The position numbers and the translations under genes were made by a program. A stretch of 64,000 nt of DNA. Origin: Methylophaga sp. OBS1. GTDB taxonomy: Bacteria > Pseudomonadota > Gammaproteobacteria > Nitrosococcales > Methylophagaceae. Below, piece by piece: positions 8,925 to 17,763 of this stretch. The stretch lies in contig NZ_JAPDMS010000005.1 of the NCBI RefSeq assembly GCF_026319365.1, positions 124,001 through 188,000 on the forward strand. Direction: 5' to 3'. Positions within the stretch are counted from its first letter, which is position 1; each line of letters begins with the position of its first letter. The notes beneath the pieces were generated by a model, which worked only from the letters and a program-made list of their open reading frames with translations, searched no databases and was not told where the DNA came from.

Positions 8925-9811
8925 CAGGTGTCAGCGTGTTTAGACATAGTGGGAGCTGAGACTTTCCTCTGTAACACCAGCATTTGATTAGGCTCACCCA
9001 CGATATAAATATCACCCTGACTGTCAACAGCGATGCCTTCAGGCTGTTGCATCAATGGCCAGAGATGCATGAAACCATGACGCAGAGACAACTGCGACAG
9101 AGGTTGTCCTTTGAGGTTCATCAGATGCAATTCATGCGAGGCTTCACTTAATACCAGTAACTTTTCTTCGTCACCTTCCAGCAGGCTGATGCCGGCATAG
9201 TCTTTTACTTTCCGTGGTAATGCATGATTGAGCAAATCGTTGTCGATCAGCGACTCGGCGTCATGCATCTGGTGATGAATCATCCGTGCCGGTTCTTCCT
9301 GTAACACAAACAAACCGTGTCGGGCTGACCAGGCAACGCCCTCAAACCCACGGTTTTCTTCGCCGGGTCCGGGCAATGAAATAGACTGGGTATCACTATA
9401 ATTGACCTGACTGGTCTGGCTGTCGATAGAGAAAAAAACGAGTCGTCGGCGTCGCTCTTCGCTGACCACAAACAGACCATTGCCCAAGTAGTCTATGCTC
9501 TCTGTATCATGAAAACCATCCAGCTTTATCCGTCTTATGATCTCACCCTCTTTGCTGAGTTCAATCATCGTCTCAGGCGTGTTCAGCGTCGCAAAAAGTG
9601 TGTCATTACCGGGGTGGAAAGTCAGTCCCGAAAGATTATCTTCGATTCCCGCAATGCTGAAAGTCTTACCGATGTCATAATGCTGGTTCAGCGCCCAGTC
9701 AGGGTGGTTGACTGCACTGGCATGGTGACACTGCCAGAGATAGAGCAGAGCAACTGTCATCGCAGCGATTGCAAGGTAATAGCCGCGTTTCATTCGTAAG
9801 GCTGTCGTCAT
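8924..9811 (-). CDS. SdiA-regulated (YjiK-type) beta-propeller protein
   Basis: About 295 residues with one N-terminal membrane anchor or uncleaved signal (YLAIAAMTVALLYLW) and a periplasmic propeller-like domain. Segments such as NLSGLTFHPGNDTLFATLNTP, DTESIDYLGNGLFVVSEE and LPLMQQPEGIAVDSQGDIYIVGEPN are the pattern of the SdiA-regulated family, which also resembles phytase-like esterases. The biochemical role is unknown. A TTG at 9838 gives nine more residues; the ATG at 9811 is preferred, without a strong ribosome site for either. Confidence 0.75.
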   Translation of the reverse strand: MTTALRMKRGYYLAIAAMTVALLYLWQCHHASAVNHPDWALNQHYDIGKTFSIAGIEDNLSGLTFHPGNDTLFATLNTPETMIELSKEGEIIRRIKLDGFHDTESIDYLGNGLFVVSEERRRRLVFFSIDSQTSQVNYSDTQSISLPGPGEENRGFEGVAWSARHGLFVLQEEPARMIHHQMHDAESLIDNDLLNHALPRKVKDYAGISLLEGDEEKLLVLSEASHELHLMNLKGQPLSQLSLRHGFMHLWPLMQQPEGIAVDSQGDIYIVGEPNQMLVLQRKVSAPTMSKHADT

Positions 9812-9860
9812 ATCAAAGACTCTGGTTGAACATCTCAAGCCAGATTAGCGACGTCTGATT

Positions 9861-9889
9861 AAATCAAGCTGAATCAGGCAGCTTGATTT
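9861..9889 (-). other. Perfect 11-bp inverted repeat downstream of modC
   Basis: AAATCAAGCTG-N7-CAGCTTGATTT, in the 82-bp gap between modC and the next gene on the same strand. No T-run follows, so it is a weak terminator or an mRNA 3' stabiliser rather than a proven stop. Confidence 0.5.
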
Positions 9890-9920
9890 CAACAGAGTAA
9901 AACGACGCGTTGATGACAAC

Positions 9921-10988
9921 TCAAACCATCAGTGACACCGCTTTAACCTGAGCAAACACCGTCATACCCGGGACCAGGGCCAGTTGGTCAGCAGATTTAG
10001 CAGTGATTCTGCTGAGGATAATCTGACCGCCAGCATTAAGCCGCACCAGTTTCTGAGCAGGACCTTCATTAGCCATTGACTCAATAACGGCAGGAAAAAT
10101 ATTCAGAATGCTACTGCTTTCATGACGCTGGAGCGTGAGGCTGACATCCCGTGCCATGATCCTTAGCCTGACCTTGTCACCCTGTTTCAAACTGCCATGA
10201 CTCACTTGTAAATGGCTGTCAGCAAATGCCAGCAGGTTGAGTCCATATTGTTCGTCACGACCAGTCACATAAGTATCCAGCATGGCCGCAGCCTCTTCGT
10301 AATGCGCCAGAGGCAAGCTGAGTTGGGACAATAAATCCACGGTTTTACCGCTTGCCAGTTGCTGACCTTTTTCCAACAGAACAAGGTTGTCACTAAGACG
10401 GGCAACTTCCTCAATAGCATGGCTGACATAAAGCATCGGAATATCGAGTTCGCGATGTAACGACTGGATATAACGCAGAATTTCCTGTTTGTGAGCAATG
10501 TCGACGGCGGCCAGGGGCTCATCGAACAGCAGCACACTTGGCGAGGTAGCTACTGCTCTAGCAATGGCGACGCGCTGCTTTTCGCCGCCTGAGAGTTTAT
10601 CGATGCTGCGTTTTAATAGTGGTGACAGTGCCAGCAGTTCTATAGCCTGTTCCAGTGACACTCGACGTTTTTCCTTTGCCTGGCGGCGCAGTCCGAACTG
10701 GAGATTATCGTAGACGTTGAGGTGTGGAAACAGACTGGCATCCTGAAACACATAGCCGATGTCACGCTGGTGGGGTGGGCGAAAATAGTCAGCTTTTTGC
10801 CACACTTCATCTGCCATCTGGATATGCCCGGTGGCCTTGTTTTCAAGGCCCGCTATTGCCCGCATCACACTGGTCTTACCACATCCCGAGGGGCCAAAAA
10901 TGGACGTGATCTGACCGGACGTCACGGATAGCGACACATTAATCGCGAAATCCTTGCGGGGGATATTGAGCTGAATACGCAGGCTCAT
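9921..10988 (-). CDS. modC: Molybdate ABC transporter ATP-binding protein ModC
   Basis: ATPase of the molybdate importer. The 355 residues include Walker A GPSGCGKTS (32-40), Q-loop YVFQDASLFPH, signature LSGGEKQR, Walker B VLLFDEP and the switch histidine (LYVSHAIEE). The C-terminal third after about 285 (KQGDKVRLRIMARDVSLTL...) is the TOBE/MOP-type regulatory domain that binds molybdate. It overlaps modB by four bases (TGA/ATG), as usual in tightly coupled transport operons. Confidence 0.95.
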   Translation of the reverse strand: MSLRIQLNIPRKDFAINVSLSVTSGQITSIFGPSGCGKTSVMRAIAGLENKATGHIQMADEVWQKADYFRPPHQRDIGYVFQDASLFPHLNVYDNLQFGLRRQAKEKRRVSLEQAIELLALSPLLKRSIDKLSGGEKQRVAIARAVATSPSVLLFDEPLAAVDIAHKQEILRYIQSLHRELDIPMLYVSHAIEEVARLSDNLVLLEKGQQLASGKTVDLLSQLSLPLAHYEEAAAMLDTYVTGRDEQYGLNLLAFADSHLQVSHGSLKQGDKVRLRIMARDVSLTLQRHESSSILNIFPAVIESMANEGPAQKLVRLNAGGQIILSRITAKSADQLALVPGMTVFAQVKAVSLMV

Positions 10989-11659
10989 GAGCGCAACAGA
11001 CTAAAACGACGGTTAAGGCCGTACACTGACATCAACATCAGGAATGACAGCAACAGCAGTCCGCCTGAAAGGATGTGAGCCTGACCATACTCAAGCGATT
11101 CCACATGATCGTAAATGGCGATAGAGACCACTTTTGTCTCACCGGGAATATTACCGCCAATCATCAGTACTACGCCGAATTCGCCGATGGTATGGGCAAA
11201 GCCCAGCACAGCGGCGGTGAGGAAGCCGGGGCGGGCAATCGGCATCATCACATTAAAAAATCGATCCAGTGGACTGGCTCTCAGTGTCGCTGCCTGCTCC
11301 ATCACATTATCACCAATGGCAGTAAATACATTTTGCAGAGGCTGAACCACAAAAGGCAGCGAATAAAATACCGATCCGATAACCAGCCCGGTAAATGTAA
11401 AGGCCAGCGGCCGGCCGCCAATGCTTTCTGCAATGCCGCCGATGGGGCCATTCGGCCCCAACATGAGTAATAGATAGAAACCCAGCACCGTGGGAGGCAA
11501 TACCAGCGGCAAGGCAATCACGGTTTCAATCACAAACTTGAATCGCCATTGACTTCGCGCCAGCCACCAGGCCAGCGGCGTGCCGATAAGCAGCAAGATA
11601 ACCGTAGTAATCGCAGCGAGTTTCAGAGTAATCAGCAGGGCGGTCAGATCGGGGTGCAT
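10985..11659 (-). CDS. modB: Molybdate ABC transporter permease ModB
   Basis: A 224-residue inner membrane permease with about five hydrophobic helices. The EAA-loop region (MEQAATLRASPLDRFFNVMMPIARPG) contacts ModC, and LPPTVLGFYLL and AHTIGEFGVVLMIGG are typical of ModB/CysU permeases. It starts two bases after the modA stop and overlaps modC. Confidence 0.95.
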   Translation of the reverse strand: MHPDLTALLITLKLAAITTVILLLIGTPLAWWLARSQWRFKFVIETVIALPLVLPPTVLGFYLLLMLGPNGPIGGIAESIGGRPLAFTFTGLVIGSVFYSLPFVVQPLQNVFTAIGDNVMEQAATLRASPLDRFFNVMMPIARPGFLTAAVLGFAHTIGEFGVVLMIGGNIPGETKVVSIAIYDHVESLEYGQAHILSGGLLLLSFLMLMSVYGLNRRFSLLRS

Positions 11660-11661
11660 GC

Positions 11662-12405
11662 TCAGGGGGTATCGTATCCGTAACGGTGAATGATCTGCCG
11701 GGCAACATCCCCTTTCACAAATGCCATAAACGAAGTGACGGCCGGTTTCTCGCTTAGCTGGACTGCCTGCTGTTCAATCGGATCATACAGTGCCTCAGGA
11801 ACGAGCCACTGATTGGCATTGTGCCGCCCGGCCCGGGACTTAAGCTGAGACAATGCGACAAACCCAAGTTCCGCATTGCCACTGATGACAAACTGAAAGG
11901 TCTGACCAATATTCTCGCCACGAACAATTTTATTCTGCAGGCTTTCCCAGACGCCGTTTGCCTGCAGTACCTGCTGTGCCGCTTTACCGTAGGGGGCGAG
12001 TCGGGGATTCGCCATCGCCAGATGATGAAACGCTGCCGTTTTCAGAACCTGGCCGTCATTAATCTTGAGATCCGGATCCGGGCTCCACAGCACGATACGA
12101 CCTACGGCATAACTGAAGCGTGATTCCGGCTGAATCCAGCCTTCCTGCTCCAGCCGTGCGGGCCGCGCGGTATCGGCGGCAAAAAAAGCGTCAAATGGGG
12201 CACCATTAATGATTTGAGCGTAAATCTTGCCAGTTGAGCCGAAAATCAGTTCTACCTTGTGCTCGCTTTGTTGCTCATAAGCTTGTTTGATGTCCTGCAT
12301 GGCATGCGTGAAATTACTCGCTACGGCAATGCGTATGGGATCGGCAATAAGTTGGAGTGGTGATAACAACAGGCTAGCAATAGCTAATACTCTGATAAGA
12401 CGCAT
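11662..12405 (-). CDS. modA: Molybdate-binding periplasmic protein ModA
   Basis: Periplasmic binding protein that delivers molybdate to ModB. From the ATG at 12405 it has a signal peptide (MRLIRVLAIASLLLSPLQLIADP), then IRIAVASNFTHAM, VELIFGSTGKIYAQI and GAPFDAFFAADTARPARLE, all ModA features. An upstream TTG (12453) would bury the signal peptide behind 16 residues and overlap the regulator gene, so the internal ATG is preferred. It begins four bases after the regulator stop, so translation is probably coupled. Confidence 0.92.
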   Translation of the reverse strand: MRLIRVLAIASLLLSPLQLIADPIRIAVASNFTHAMQDIKQAYEQQSEHKVELIFGSTGKIYAQIINGAPFDAFFAADTARPARLEQEGWIQPESRFSYAVGRIVLWSPDPDLKINDGQVLKTAAFHHLAMANPRLAPYGKAAQQVLQANGVWESLQNKIVRGENIGQTFQFVISGNAELGFVALSQLKSRAGRHNANQWLVPEALYDPIEQQAVQLSEKPAVTSFMAFVKGDVARQIIHRYGYDTP

Positions 12406-12409
12406 CCCT

Positions 12410-12751
12410 TTAGCCCGGTAGCTTTTCAGACTGTTGTGACAGGAATTGTTCAAATTCTCGATCGGTCTGGCGGTATCTGGCGACGGCCTCGCTGCCAGCC
12501 GCGGTCAGACTGGCGTGACCACCACCGCGACCGCCCGCATTGAGGGTTATCAGTGGATTGTCACCATGTTCGTTCATTGATTTCACCAGTTTCCAGGCAT
12601 AGCGATAGGACATACCCAGTGCAGCCGCTGCGGCACTCAGCGATCCCAGTGCGTCAATTTTTTCCAGTAATTCAACCCGGCCATGGCCCAGCACAGTGCC
12701 ATCAGGACCCTCAATCCATAAGCGTCCATGGACGGTAAATTGTGATGTCAT
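12410..12751 (-). CDS. Single-domain ModE-like transcriptional regulator
   Basis: A 113-residue protein equal to the N-terminal winged-helix domain of ModE: LLEKIDALGSLSAAAAALGMSYRYAWKLVKSMNE is the helix-turn-helix and GGRGGGHASLTAAG the wing. The molybdate-binding MOP domains of ModE are absent, so metal sensing, if any, must be done differently or through a partner. It is the first gene of the mod operon and is preceded by a ModE-like palindrome, which suggests autoregulation of the operon. Confidence 0.88.
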   Translation of the reverse strand: MTSQFTVHGRLWIEGPDGTVLGHGRVELLEKIDALGSLSAAAAALGMSYRYAWKLVKSMNEHGDNPLITLNAGGRGGGHASLTAAGSEAVARYRQTDREFEQFLSQQSEKLPG

Positions 12752-12780
12752 AGTTTGATCCGATTCAGCATGAGCTCAAT

Positions 12781-12804
12781 CGTAATGCACCGCCATGCAT
12801 AACG
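12781..12804 (-). promoter_or_regulatory. Candidate ModE-type operator of the mod operon
   Basis: Read on the minus strand: CGTTATGCA-TGGCGG-TGCATTACG, an inverted repeat with one mismatch in nine. It has the architecture of the Escherichia modA operator (CGTTATAT-N7-ACATAACG). It lies about 30 bases before the regulator start codon, where binding would block transcription of modE-like/modABC. Confidence 0.65.
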
Positions 12805-12811
12805 CAAAACA

Positions 12812-12841
12812 AAAAAAGCGGCGGTATCACTACCGCCGCCC
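12812..12841 (-). terminator. Terminator after psiE-like gene
   Basis: On the minus strand GGCGGCGGTAGTGATACCGCCGC followed by TTTTTTT. It ends the psiE-like transcript just before the mod operon promoter region. Confidence 0.9.
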
Positions 12842-12865
12842 AAAAAGCCTCTCATCGCGTCATGA

Positions 12866-13261
12866 TCAGCCTTTAACTTTATCCGGCATCAATGTCTTGC
12901 AGTAATGAATGACGATGATGGCACCGCCAATCAGCAAAATGGCCGAAGCAATCCCCAAAATACGCCAGGTATCAATATTTTTCATATCCAGGATCAGGTA
13001 CCGTGCCAAAGCCACGATAGCGATATAGAGCGGGATCTTGATTGGCATTTCACCGGATTCGTAATACACCGCGACCATGGTGATCACTTCAAGATAAATA
13101 AACAGCAACAGCAAATCAGTTAATGAAACAAAGCTGTTATCAATCATGATTTTTATTTCAATGCCAATGGCAACAATGGTCGCCAGTGCCACTACCATCA
13201 GACCGAAGTCCTGAGCCAGGGCGAGCGTTCTGCTCACCGATTTTTTTACTTGGTGCTCCAT
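12866..13261 (-). CDS. psiE: PsiE family membrane protein
   Basis: A 131-residue protein with four hydrophobic helices, matching the phosphate-starvation-inducible PsiE family. Typical parts are DLLLLFIYLEVITMVAVYYESG and PLYIAIVALARYLILDMKN. The function of PsiE is not known; the family is not always phosphate-regulated and no Pho box is evident here. GGAGCACCT upstream is a ribosome site. It is monocistronic with its own terminator. Confidence 0.82.
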   Translation of the reverse strand: MEHQVKKSVSRTLALAQDFGLMVVALATIVAIGIEIKIMIDNSFVSLTDLLLLFIYLEVITMVAVYYESGEMPIKIPLYIAIVALARYLILDMKNIDTWRILGIASAILLIGGAIIVIHYCKTLMPDKVKG

Positions 13262-13754
13262 AGGTGCTCCTTATAACTTTAATACACCCACAGGGAATAA
13301 CTGTTTTTTAAACATGCTCATAGAGTTGTTTAAGAAGCAGTGCTCCTTTTGTGGATTGGCGATACTATCAGCAAAATTTCCCGATGGGTTGTCTTGAATT
13401 CCTAAAAACGACTCTTGCTGGACTCAGAAACAAATCCCCGATCGTTTATAAACCCATGTGGTATTGAGCTTGAGAAAAGAATCAAAATTGAATTCAGCTG
13501 AAAAAATCGCTGATCGTTATAGGGGCTGTTGATGACACAGTCAGCCCTGATTGGCGGGAAATGAAGGCATTCCGTGAGGCGCTTTCAAGCTACCCAGGCA
13601 TGAGTGGGATGTAAGCGGGTTGATAGCGGTGAGGAAAAAGACAAGTCCCTGGGACTTTGTGGATTGGCAGACACGCCAGCCGAGAGGCTTGCTGATTCAT
13701 TTAGCTTATTAAACAGTGGCTATCGGAGACCTTGAGGTGCTATGAGGTCAGCAT
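13262..13754. other. Non-coding stretch of about 490 bp
   Basis: No convincing gene. It contains a 13-bp direct repeat (TTTGTGGATTGGC at 13348-13360 and 13656-13668), a 15-bp palindrome (AAGTCCC-T-GGGACTT, 13643-13657) and a GGGCTG/CAGCCC inverted pair near 13525-13550. The content is compatible with a small RNA or decayed sequence, but nothing is diagnostic. Confidence 0.5.
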
Positions 13755-14000
13755 TCAGATTAGCTTGAGCGCGAGATAGGGAACCAGGTTAAATAGAATA
13801 ATCAGCACTTTATAAAAGCCCAGAAAATACAGATACACTGGCTTAAGCGCATTTTCTTCAAGCCCGGTAACCCGGGTATGAACTCTGATGACAGCTGTTC
13901 TGAACATGGTCAGTATCAGTGTGCTGAAAATTAACAGTGCGAAATTGATCACGGTCATCCAGCCAAACAGGGCGATCAAGCTTGCGATTTCCATGTTCAT
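13755..14000 (-). CDS. Small membrane protein, DUF6868-like
   Basis: An 81-residue protein with two hydrophobic helices (LFGWMTVINFALLIFSTLILTMF and YLYFLGFYKVLIILFNLVPYLALKLI). The pattern, with an FGWMTVINFA start, looks like the DUF6868 family. No function is known. AAAGGAG lies upstream of the start, and the gene follows another small membrane protein by six bases on the same strand, so they probably form one transcript. Confidence 0.7.
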   Translation of the reverse strand: MNMEIASLIALFGWMTVINFALLIFSTLILTMFRTAVIRVHTRVTGLEENALKPVYLYFLGFYKVLIILFNLVPYLALKLI

Positions 14001-14006
14001 TCTCCT

Positions 14007-14225
14007 TTAACGGCGCCGGCCACCAACCAGTAACAGAATGACACCGACCCCAATCGCGCCGGCACCGGCCCAGGTCGGGAGCTGAACAGTTTCTTTTTCC
14101 TGTCGTTCCAGTTCCAGCGGCCCCAACTCTGCCTGATGTGTTTCTCTGGTAAAGCTGAAGTCACCGTAAATGAGTCCGGCAGTACCGGCTATAATTAATA
14201 CCACACCAAGAATGCGCGTGAGCAT
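14007..14225 (-). CDS. Small two-helix membrane protein, unknown
   Basis: A 72-residue protein: helix MLTRILGVVLIIAGTAGLIYG, a short charged periplasmic or cytoplasmic loop, then helix AGAGAIGVGVILLLVGGRRR with a positive C-terminus. This arrangement is common among small proteobacterial inner membrane proteins of unknown role. GGAGTAACAC precedes the ATG. It is probably cotranscribed with the downstream DUF6868-like gene. Confidence 0.65.
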   Translation of the reverse strand: MLTRILGVVLIIAGTAGLIYGDFSFTRETHQAELGPLELERQEKETVQLPTWAGAGAIGVGVILLLVGGRRR

Positions 14226-14285
14226 AATGTGTTACTCCTGACCAAAGTTGAGACACCGGAGACGCAACTTCCCCAGCGTCATTTA

Positions 14286-14501
14286 TCAATTACGCCTGTT
14301 GGCGTACTGACTCACAGCGAATGACTTGTCCCCGCCCGGTACAACTGACCTATCCTGGAGAAGCTGTTTTTGCTGCTGTTCAGTTTTCTTTTTAGGTGAT
14401 TCTGACGACATTAATACCTTCGTGGCGCAGCCATTCAAGACAAAGAGGAAAAACAGTGCGGGCACCAGCACAGAAAGAGAGGGTGGGTTACTACTTTTCA
14501 T
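14286..14501 (-). CDS. Small lipoprotein, unknown
   Basis: A 71-residue precursor with a hydrophobic signal and the lipobox LNGC (Cys at about 25), followed by a short polar mature part rich in Lys and Gln. No family is recognised. GGAGCGGCTC precedes the ATG. It lies in the cluster of small envelope proteins between 13.7 and 15.9 kb. Confidence 0.6.
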   Translation of the reverse strand: MKSSNPPSLSVLVPALFFLFVLNGCATKVLMSSESPKKKTEQQQKQLLQDRSVVPGGDKSFAVSQYANRRN

Positions 14502-14560
14502 GAGCCGCTCCGGAAGTTGACAAGCTGATGCTAGCGTACTTTTCCTGATCTGGCTAAGTT

Positions 14561-14890
14561 TTATGAGTGATTCTTCATTTCTTGAGAAGCGTCAATGTAG
14601 TTGTCGAAATTATTGATGTAGTCATCCAGGTTCAGCGCCAGCATTTTTCGATATTCATTAACGAAAAATTCCAGCGTTTCTGCTTTCGCGCTGGCCATGT
14701 CTGCGCCTGATTTCCACCCTGAAGCACTGAACCAGGCACTGTATCGGGCAAGACCATACATAAACGAGGCACTGACCTGTCCTGCTTCAGCGCCGTCCTC
14801 AATCTGGTCATTGGCGGTTCGGATAAAGGCATCTGCACGGTCAAAAAAACGGGGATCTCTATCAGCCATAATCATTGTTTCTCGAGTCAT
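14561..14890 (-). CDS. DUF3144 family protein
   Basis: About 102-109 residues, soluble, acidic and helical. FFDRADAFIRTAN, GQVSASFMYGLARYSAWFSAS and FFVNEYRKMLALNLDDYI match the DUF3144 pattern. Function is unknown. The start could be the first ATG (14890) or the ATG at 14869 (MADRDPRFF), which agrees better with family length. Confidence 0.8.
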   Translation of the reverse strand: MTRETMIMADRDPRFFDRADAFIRTANDQIEDGAEAGQVSASFMYGLARYSAWFSASGWKSGADMASAKAETLEFFVNEYRKMLALNLDDYINNFDNYIDASQEMKNHS

Positions 14891-15046
14891 TTAAAGATTA
14901 TTGAGGTGAACTCAATACGAACTTTCCAGCTTATAACAGTGGCCTTGAGCGGCGTTAATGAATCCCGCATGATTATTGCCGGGAATATATCGCATTAACT
15001 AAGTCGACTTGATTCGCTCAGGAAGGAGAACGAAGGCTGTAGAGGC

Positions 15047-15379
15047 TCATATTTGTTTGGGGCCGAGCATGATGATCAGCATGCCCGTCAGCACCACCGT
15101 CACGCCCAACCAGTCTGTCAGGCTGGGACGAATCCCGTCGACAGCCCATAACCAGATCAAGGCTACGCTGACATAAACACCGCCATAAGCGGCATAAACC
15201 CGACCAGCGGCATGCGGGTGCAGGGTCAACAGCCAGGCAAACAGAGCAAGGCTGATCGCTGCCGGGATTAATAGCCAGGCGGAATAGCCCTGTTTCAGCC
15301 AGAGGTAGGGCAAATAACAACCAATGATTTCTGCCAGTGCGGTCAGAATAAACAGGACAAAAACGCGGAAAATTTCCAT
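15047..15379 (-). CDS. YnfA/UPF0060 family small membrane protein
   Basis: A 110-residue protein with four hydrophobic helices and the conserved family strings [14 protein letters not shown] and [20 protein letters not shown]. The fold is related to small multidrug resistance transporters, and some members are proposed exporters, but the substrate is unknown. Single gene between DUF3144 and DoxX genes. Confidence 0.9.
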   Translation of the reverse strand: MEIFRVFVLFILTALAEIIGCYLPYLWLKQGYSAWLLIPAAISLALFAWLLTLHPHAAGRVYAAYGGVYVSVALIWLWAVDGIRPSLTDWLGVTVVLTGMLIIMLGPKQI

Positions 15380-15448
15380 TCAGAGCTTATTTGACTGTGT
15401 GATTGGCTGCGGCCAGTGGGATCAGGAACTGGCCGCAGCTTTTAAAAT

Positions 15449-15856
15449 TTACAGAGATTGATGGCGTTTATTTTTGCACAGAGAATCGACGCTCCAGCAG
15501 CCGGGGCCGGCAAATACAAAATACAGGAATACAAAGCTGAACATCGTGGCCAACTCACCGCCATTGTTCAGCGGCCAGAAACCCTGTGGTGCGTGTACCA
15601 GAAAATAAGCGACAGCCATCTGGCCCGATAGAATAAAGGCCACCGGACGCGTAAACAGGCCAATCAACAGCAAAAAGCCACCGACGACTTCCAGCACGCC
15701 GGCTGCGCCGGAGAGTGAAAACAGCTCAAACGGGTAGCGCTGCTCGGCCGGAAAGCCGAACATTTTCTGGGTGCCATGGGCCATAAACAGAAACGCCGAA
15801 ATAATGCGGACAAGACTCAGAACACGAGGTCTCCAGGCGGTAAGGAAGTTATCCAT
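15449..15856 (-). CDS. DoxX family membrane protein
   Basis: About 135 residues with four helices; RIISAFLFMAHGTQKMFGFP and GGFLLLIGLFTRPVAFILSGQMAVAYF are DoxX/SURF4-type motifs. The family is found in thiosulfate oxidation and redox stress systems, but members of this size are often of unknown role. An upstream start at 15919 is possible in frame; GGAGACAACA just before the ATG at 15856 makes that the likely start. The upstream extension would also overlap the neighbouring transporter gene. Confidence 0.85.
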   Translation of the reverse strand: MDNFLTAWRPRVLSLVRIISAFLFMAHGTQKMFGFPAEQRYPFELFSLSGAAGVLEVVGGFLLLIGLFTRPVAFILSGQMAVAYFLVHAPQGFWPLNNGGELATMFSFVFLYFVFAGPGCWSVDSLCKNKRHQSL

Positions 15857-15902
15857 TGTTGTCTCCTTGTACGTGGGTTGGGTTTTATTATTGGTATTGA
15901 TT

Positions 15903-17225
15903 TTATGCCTGTGCTTCACGCATAAGATAAGCCGACGTCATCGACGCAAAGCTCATCAACGCGAACATCGCCAACACAAAAGCTTCACCATAAAGGCTGG
16001 CAATAATGCTGAACAGGCTAGTCAGCAAAAGAATAATGCCGATGATGGTATTGGACAGGGCCGTGTAAATCGCTCTTTTATCCTGATCGGCAATATCGAC
16101 CAGATGGACAGAGCGTCCCAGCCGCACACCACCATAGGCAATCATCAGACTAAATAATAAAAAAGGCAAAAGCCAGGGCAGACTCAACCAATTCTGCTGT
16201 GAGGCAATCACAGTCAAGGTCAGTGAAACACCGCCGCCCAACCCGGCGAGTAATAACACTTTGCGGCTGGAGCGATCTGACAGGCGCCCCCAAACGTAGC
16301 TACTCAGCAGGCTCGCCAAGGATGAAGCTAACAACAGCCAGCCCAGTCCATGGAGACTTTCCTGCATCGATTCTGCTTTCAGTGCCAGCATAAAAGGCGG
16401 TGCCAGTGCCGTTGAAAGCAGCAGGGAACGGGTGATGATAAACAGTCTCAATTCCCGGTCATCGATAAGATAGCGCAGGTTTTCTCTGGCCATGCTGACC
16501 GGGTTGGCACCGCCTTCGGTGGCACCGGCAGTTTCTTTCAGCGTCGAGAACAGAAAGCCTGCTGTCAGCCAGAAGAAGGTGGCGAAAATCAGGCCAATAA
16601 TCACAATATTGATTTTGTCGAACAGGCCCGAGGCGATGAGCACGGCATAAGCGATAGTCATCGCCGCGGCGACGGTGGCCGCGGAACCGGTCGCTGTGCC
16701 ACGCCGGGATTTACCCACCGTTTTGCCCAATACATCTTTATAGGACACCGAGCAGATGCTTCTGGATAAGGCGAGCAGCGTCAGCAGGCTGATGATAGTC
16801 CAGCCCAGTGCGTCGCCTTCCAGTAACATGGCCGCCATTGCGATACCGCCTGCACACAGACCCTGCAGAGCGCTGCCGACGGCCCAGGCATACTTTCGCA
16901 GTGGCATATTTCGAATCCGGTCGGCAATAAACAGTTGCGGCAGCAGTGCGCCGGCTTCTCTTATCGGTACCAGCAATCCGACAAATTGTGAGGCGCCAAG
17001 CGTGGTGAGGATCCAACTCAGAATCAACTTGGGATTGAGTAGCGCATCGGCCGTCTTAGTCAGTGCCAGCGAGACAACATGCGTGCTGAAATTACGTGGC
17101 TGTTCGTCACAGAGCTGCTCTGGAATATCTCGACAGACACGACCATCATCCTCAGCCGTAAGCAGATCGTAAGCCGTTCTGGCAGCGCTGTCGCTGAGTG
17201 ATTCAGCCTTGGGTGCTGTGCTCAT
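15903..17225 (-). CDS. Major facilitator superfamily transporter
   Basis: A 440-residue carrier with about twelve hydrophobic helices after an unusually long soluble N-terminus (about 75 residues, DSAARTAYDLLTAEDDGRVC...). A loop with GRLSDRSSRKVLL between the halves is the MFS A-like motif. The substrate cannot be inferred. It is preceded within 16 bases by a small membrane protein gene on the same strand, suggesting one transcript. Confidence 0.82.
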   Translation of the reverse strand: MSTAPKAESLSDSAARTAYDLLTAEDDGRVCRDIPEQLCDEQPRNFSTHVVSLALTKTADALLNPKLILSWILTTLGASQFVGLLVPIREAGALLPQLFIADRIRNMPLRKYAWAVGSALQGLCAGGIAMAAMLLEGDALGWTIISLLTLLALSRSICSVSYKDVLGKTVGKSRRGTATGSAATVAAAMTIAYAVLIASGLFDKINIVIIGLIFATFFWLTAGFLFSTLKETAGATEGGANPVSMARENLRYLIDDRELRLFIITRSLLLSTALAPPFMLALKAESMQESLHGLGWLLLASSLASLLSSYVWGRLSDRSSRKVLLLAGLGGGVSLTLTVIASQQNWLSLPWLLPFLLFSLMIAYGGVRLGRSVHLVDIADQDKRAIYTALSNTIIGIILLLTSLFSIIASLYGEAFVLAMFALMSFASMTSAYLMREAQA

Positions 17226-17240
17226 GTGCCGTTGAACAGG

Positions 17241-17672
17241 CTAGTTCTCATCGACATCATCCATATCCGCCTGACCGGAGAGACGACGGCGGATATGCGA
17301 CCAGCTCATGCCTACCGCCAGCACTGCAGCCAGCAGGAACAGGACGATATAACTGAACACGGAGACATTCTGAATACCCAGCAGCCCGAGATCCACCAGC
17401 CACCAGATAATAATGGCGAAAAAAGCAATCGCCAGTAGCAGGCCGAAACCGCCCAGTGAGCGGAAGGTGGCACGCAGATAAATTGTCCAGCCGATCAGCA
17501 GCACCACCGAGACCATGGCAAAAGGTGGGGTCATGAAGGTGCCATCACCGAAAAAGGCATCTTTGGCCCAGTGGTAGTAACTCAAGCCGGTGGGGTTATA
17601 AGTCAGGTAAACCAGTACCAGCGCAAAGATAAAACGCCACATAAAACCCTGGGAATTAAACTGCCGAGCCAT
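17241..17672 (-). CDS. DUF6524-like membrane protein
   Basis: A 143-residue protein with four hydrophobic segments. The strings LVYLTYNPTGLSYYHW and LRATFRSLGGFGLLLA resemble the DUF6524 family, recalled from memory rather than searched. The C-terminal tail is acidic (QADMDDVDEN). No function is known. Lies just upstream of the MFS gene. Confidence 0.65.
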   Translation of the reverse strand: MARQFNSQGFMWRFIFALVLVYLTYNPTGLSYYHWAKDAFFGDGTFMTPPFAMVSVVLLIGWTIYLRATFRSLGGFGLLLAIAFFAIIIWWLVDLGLLGIQNVSVFSYIVLFLLAAVLAVGMSWSHIRRRLSGQADMDDVDEN

Positions 17673-17763
17673 GATCTGTCCCTTTATTTTTCTATTGTGG
17701 AGACATCATAGCTTTTGTGTCTGTTTTAGCAAACTGTAGACAGGGGGATGTGTTTTGTTATCC

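Noticed and set aside
15018..15320. 100-codon ORF overlapping the YnfA gene
   Set aside because: Same strand, other frame, cysteine- and arginine-rich composition typical of a shadow; the YnfA frame is well conserved.
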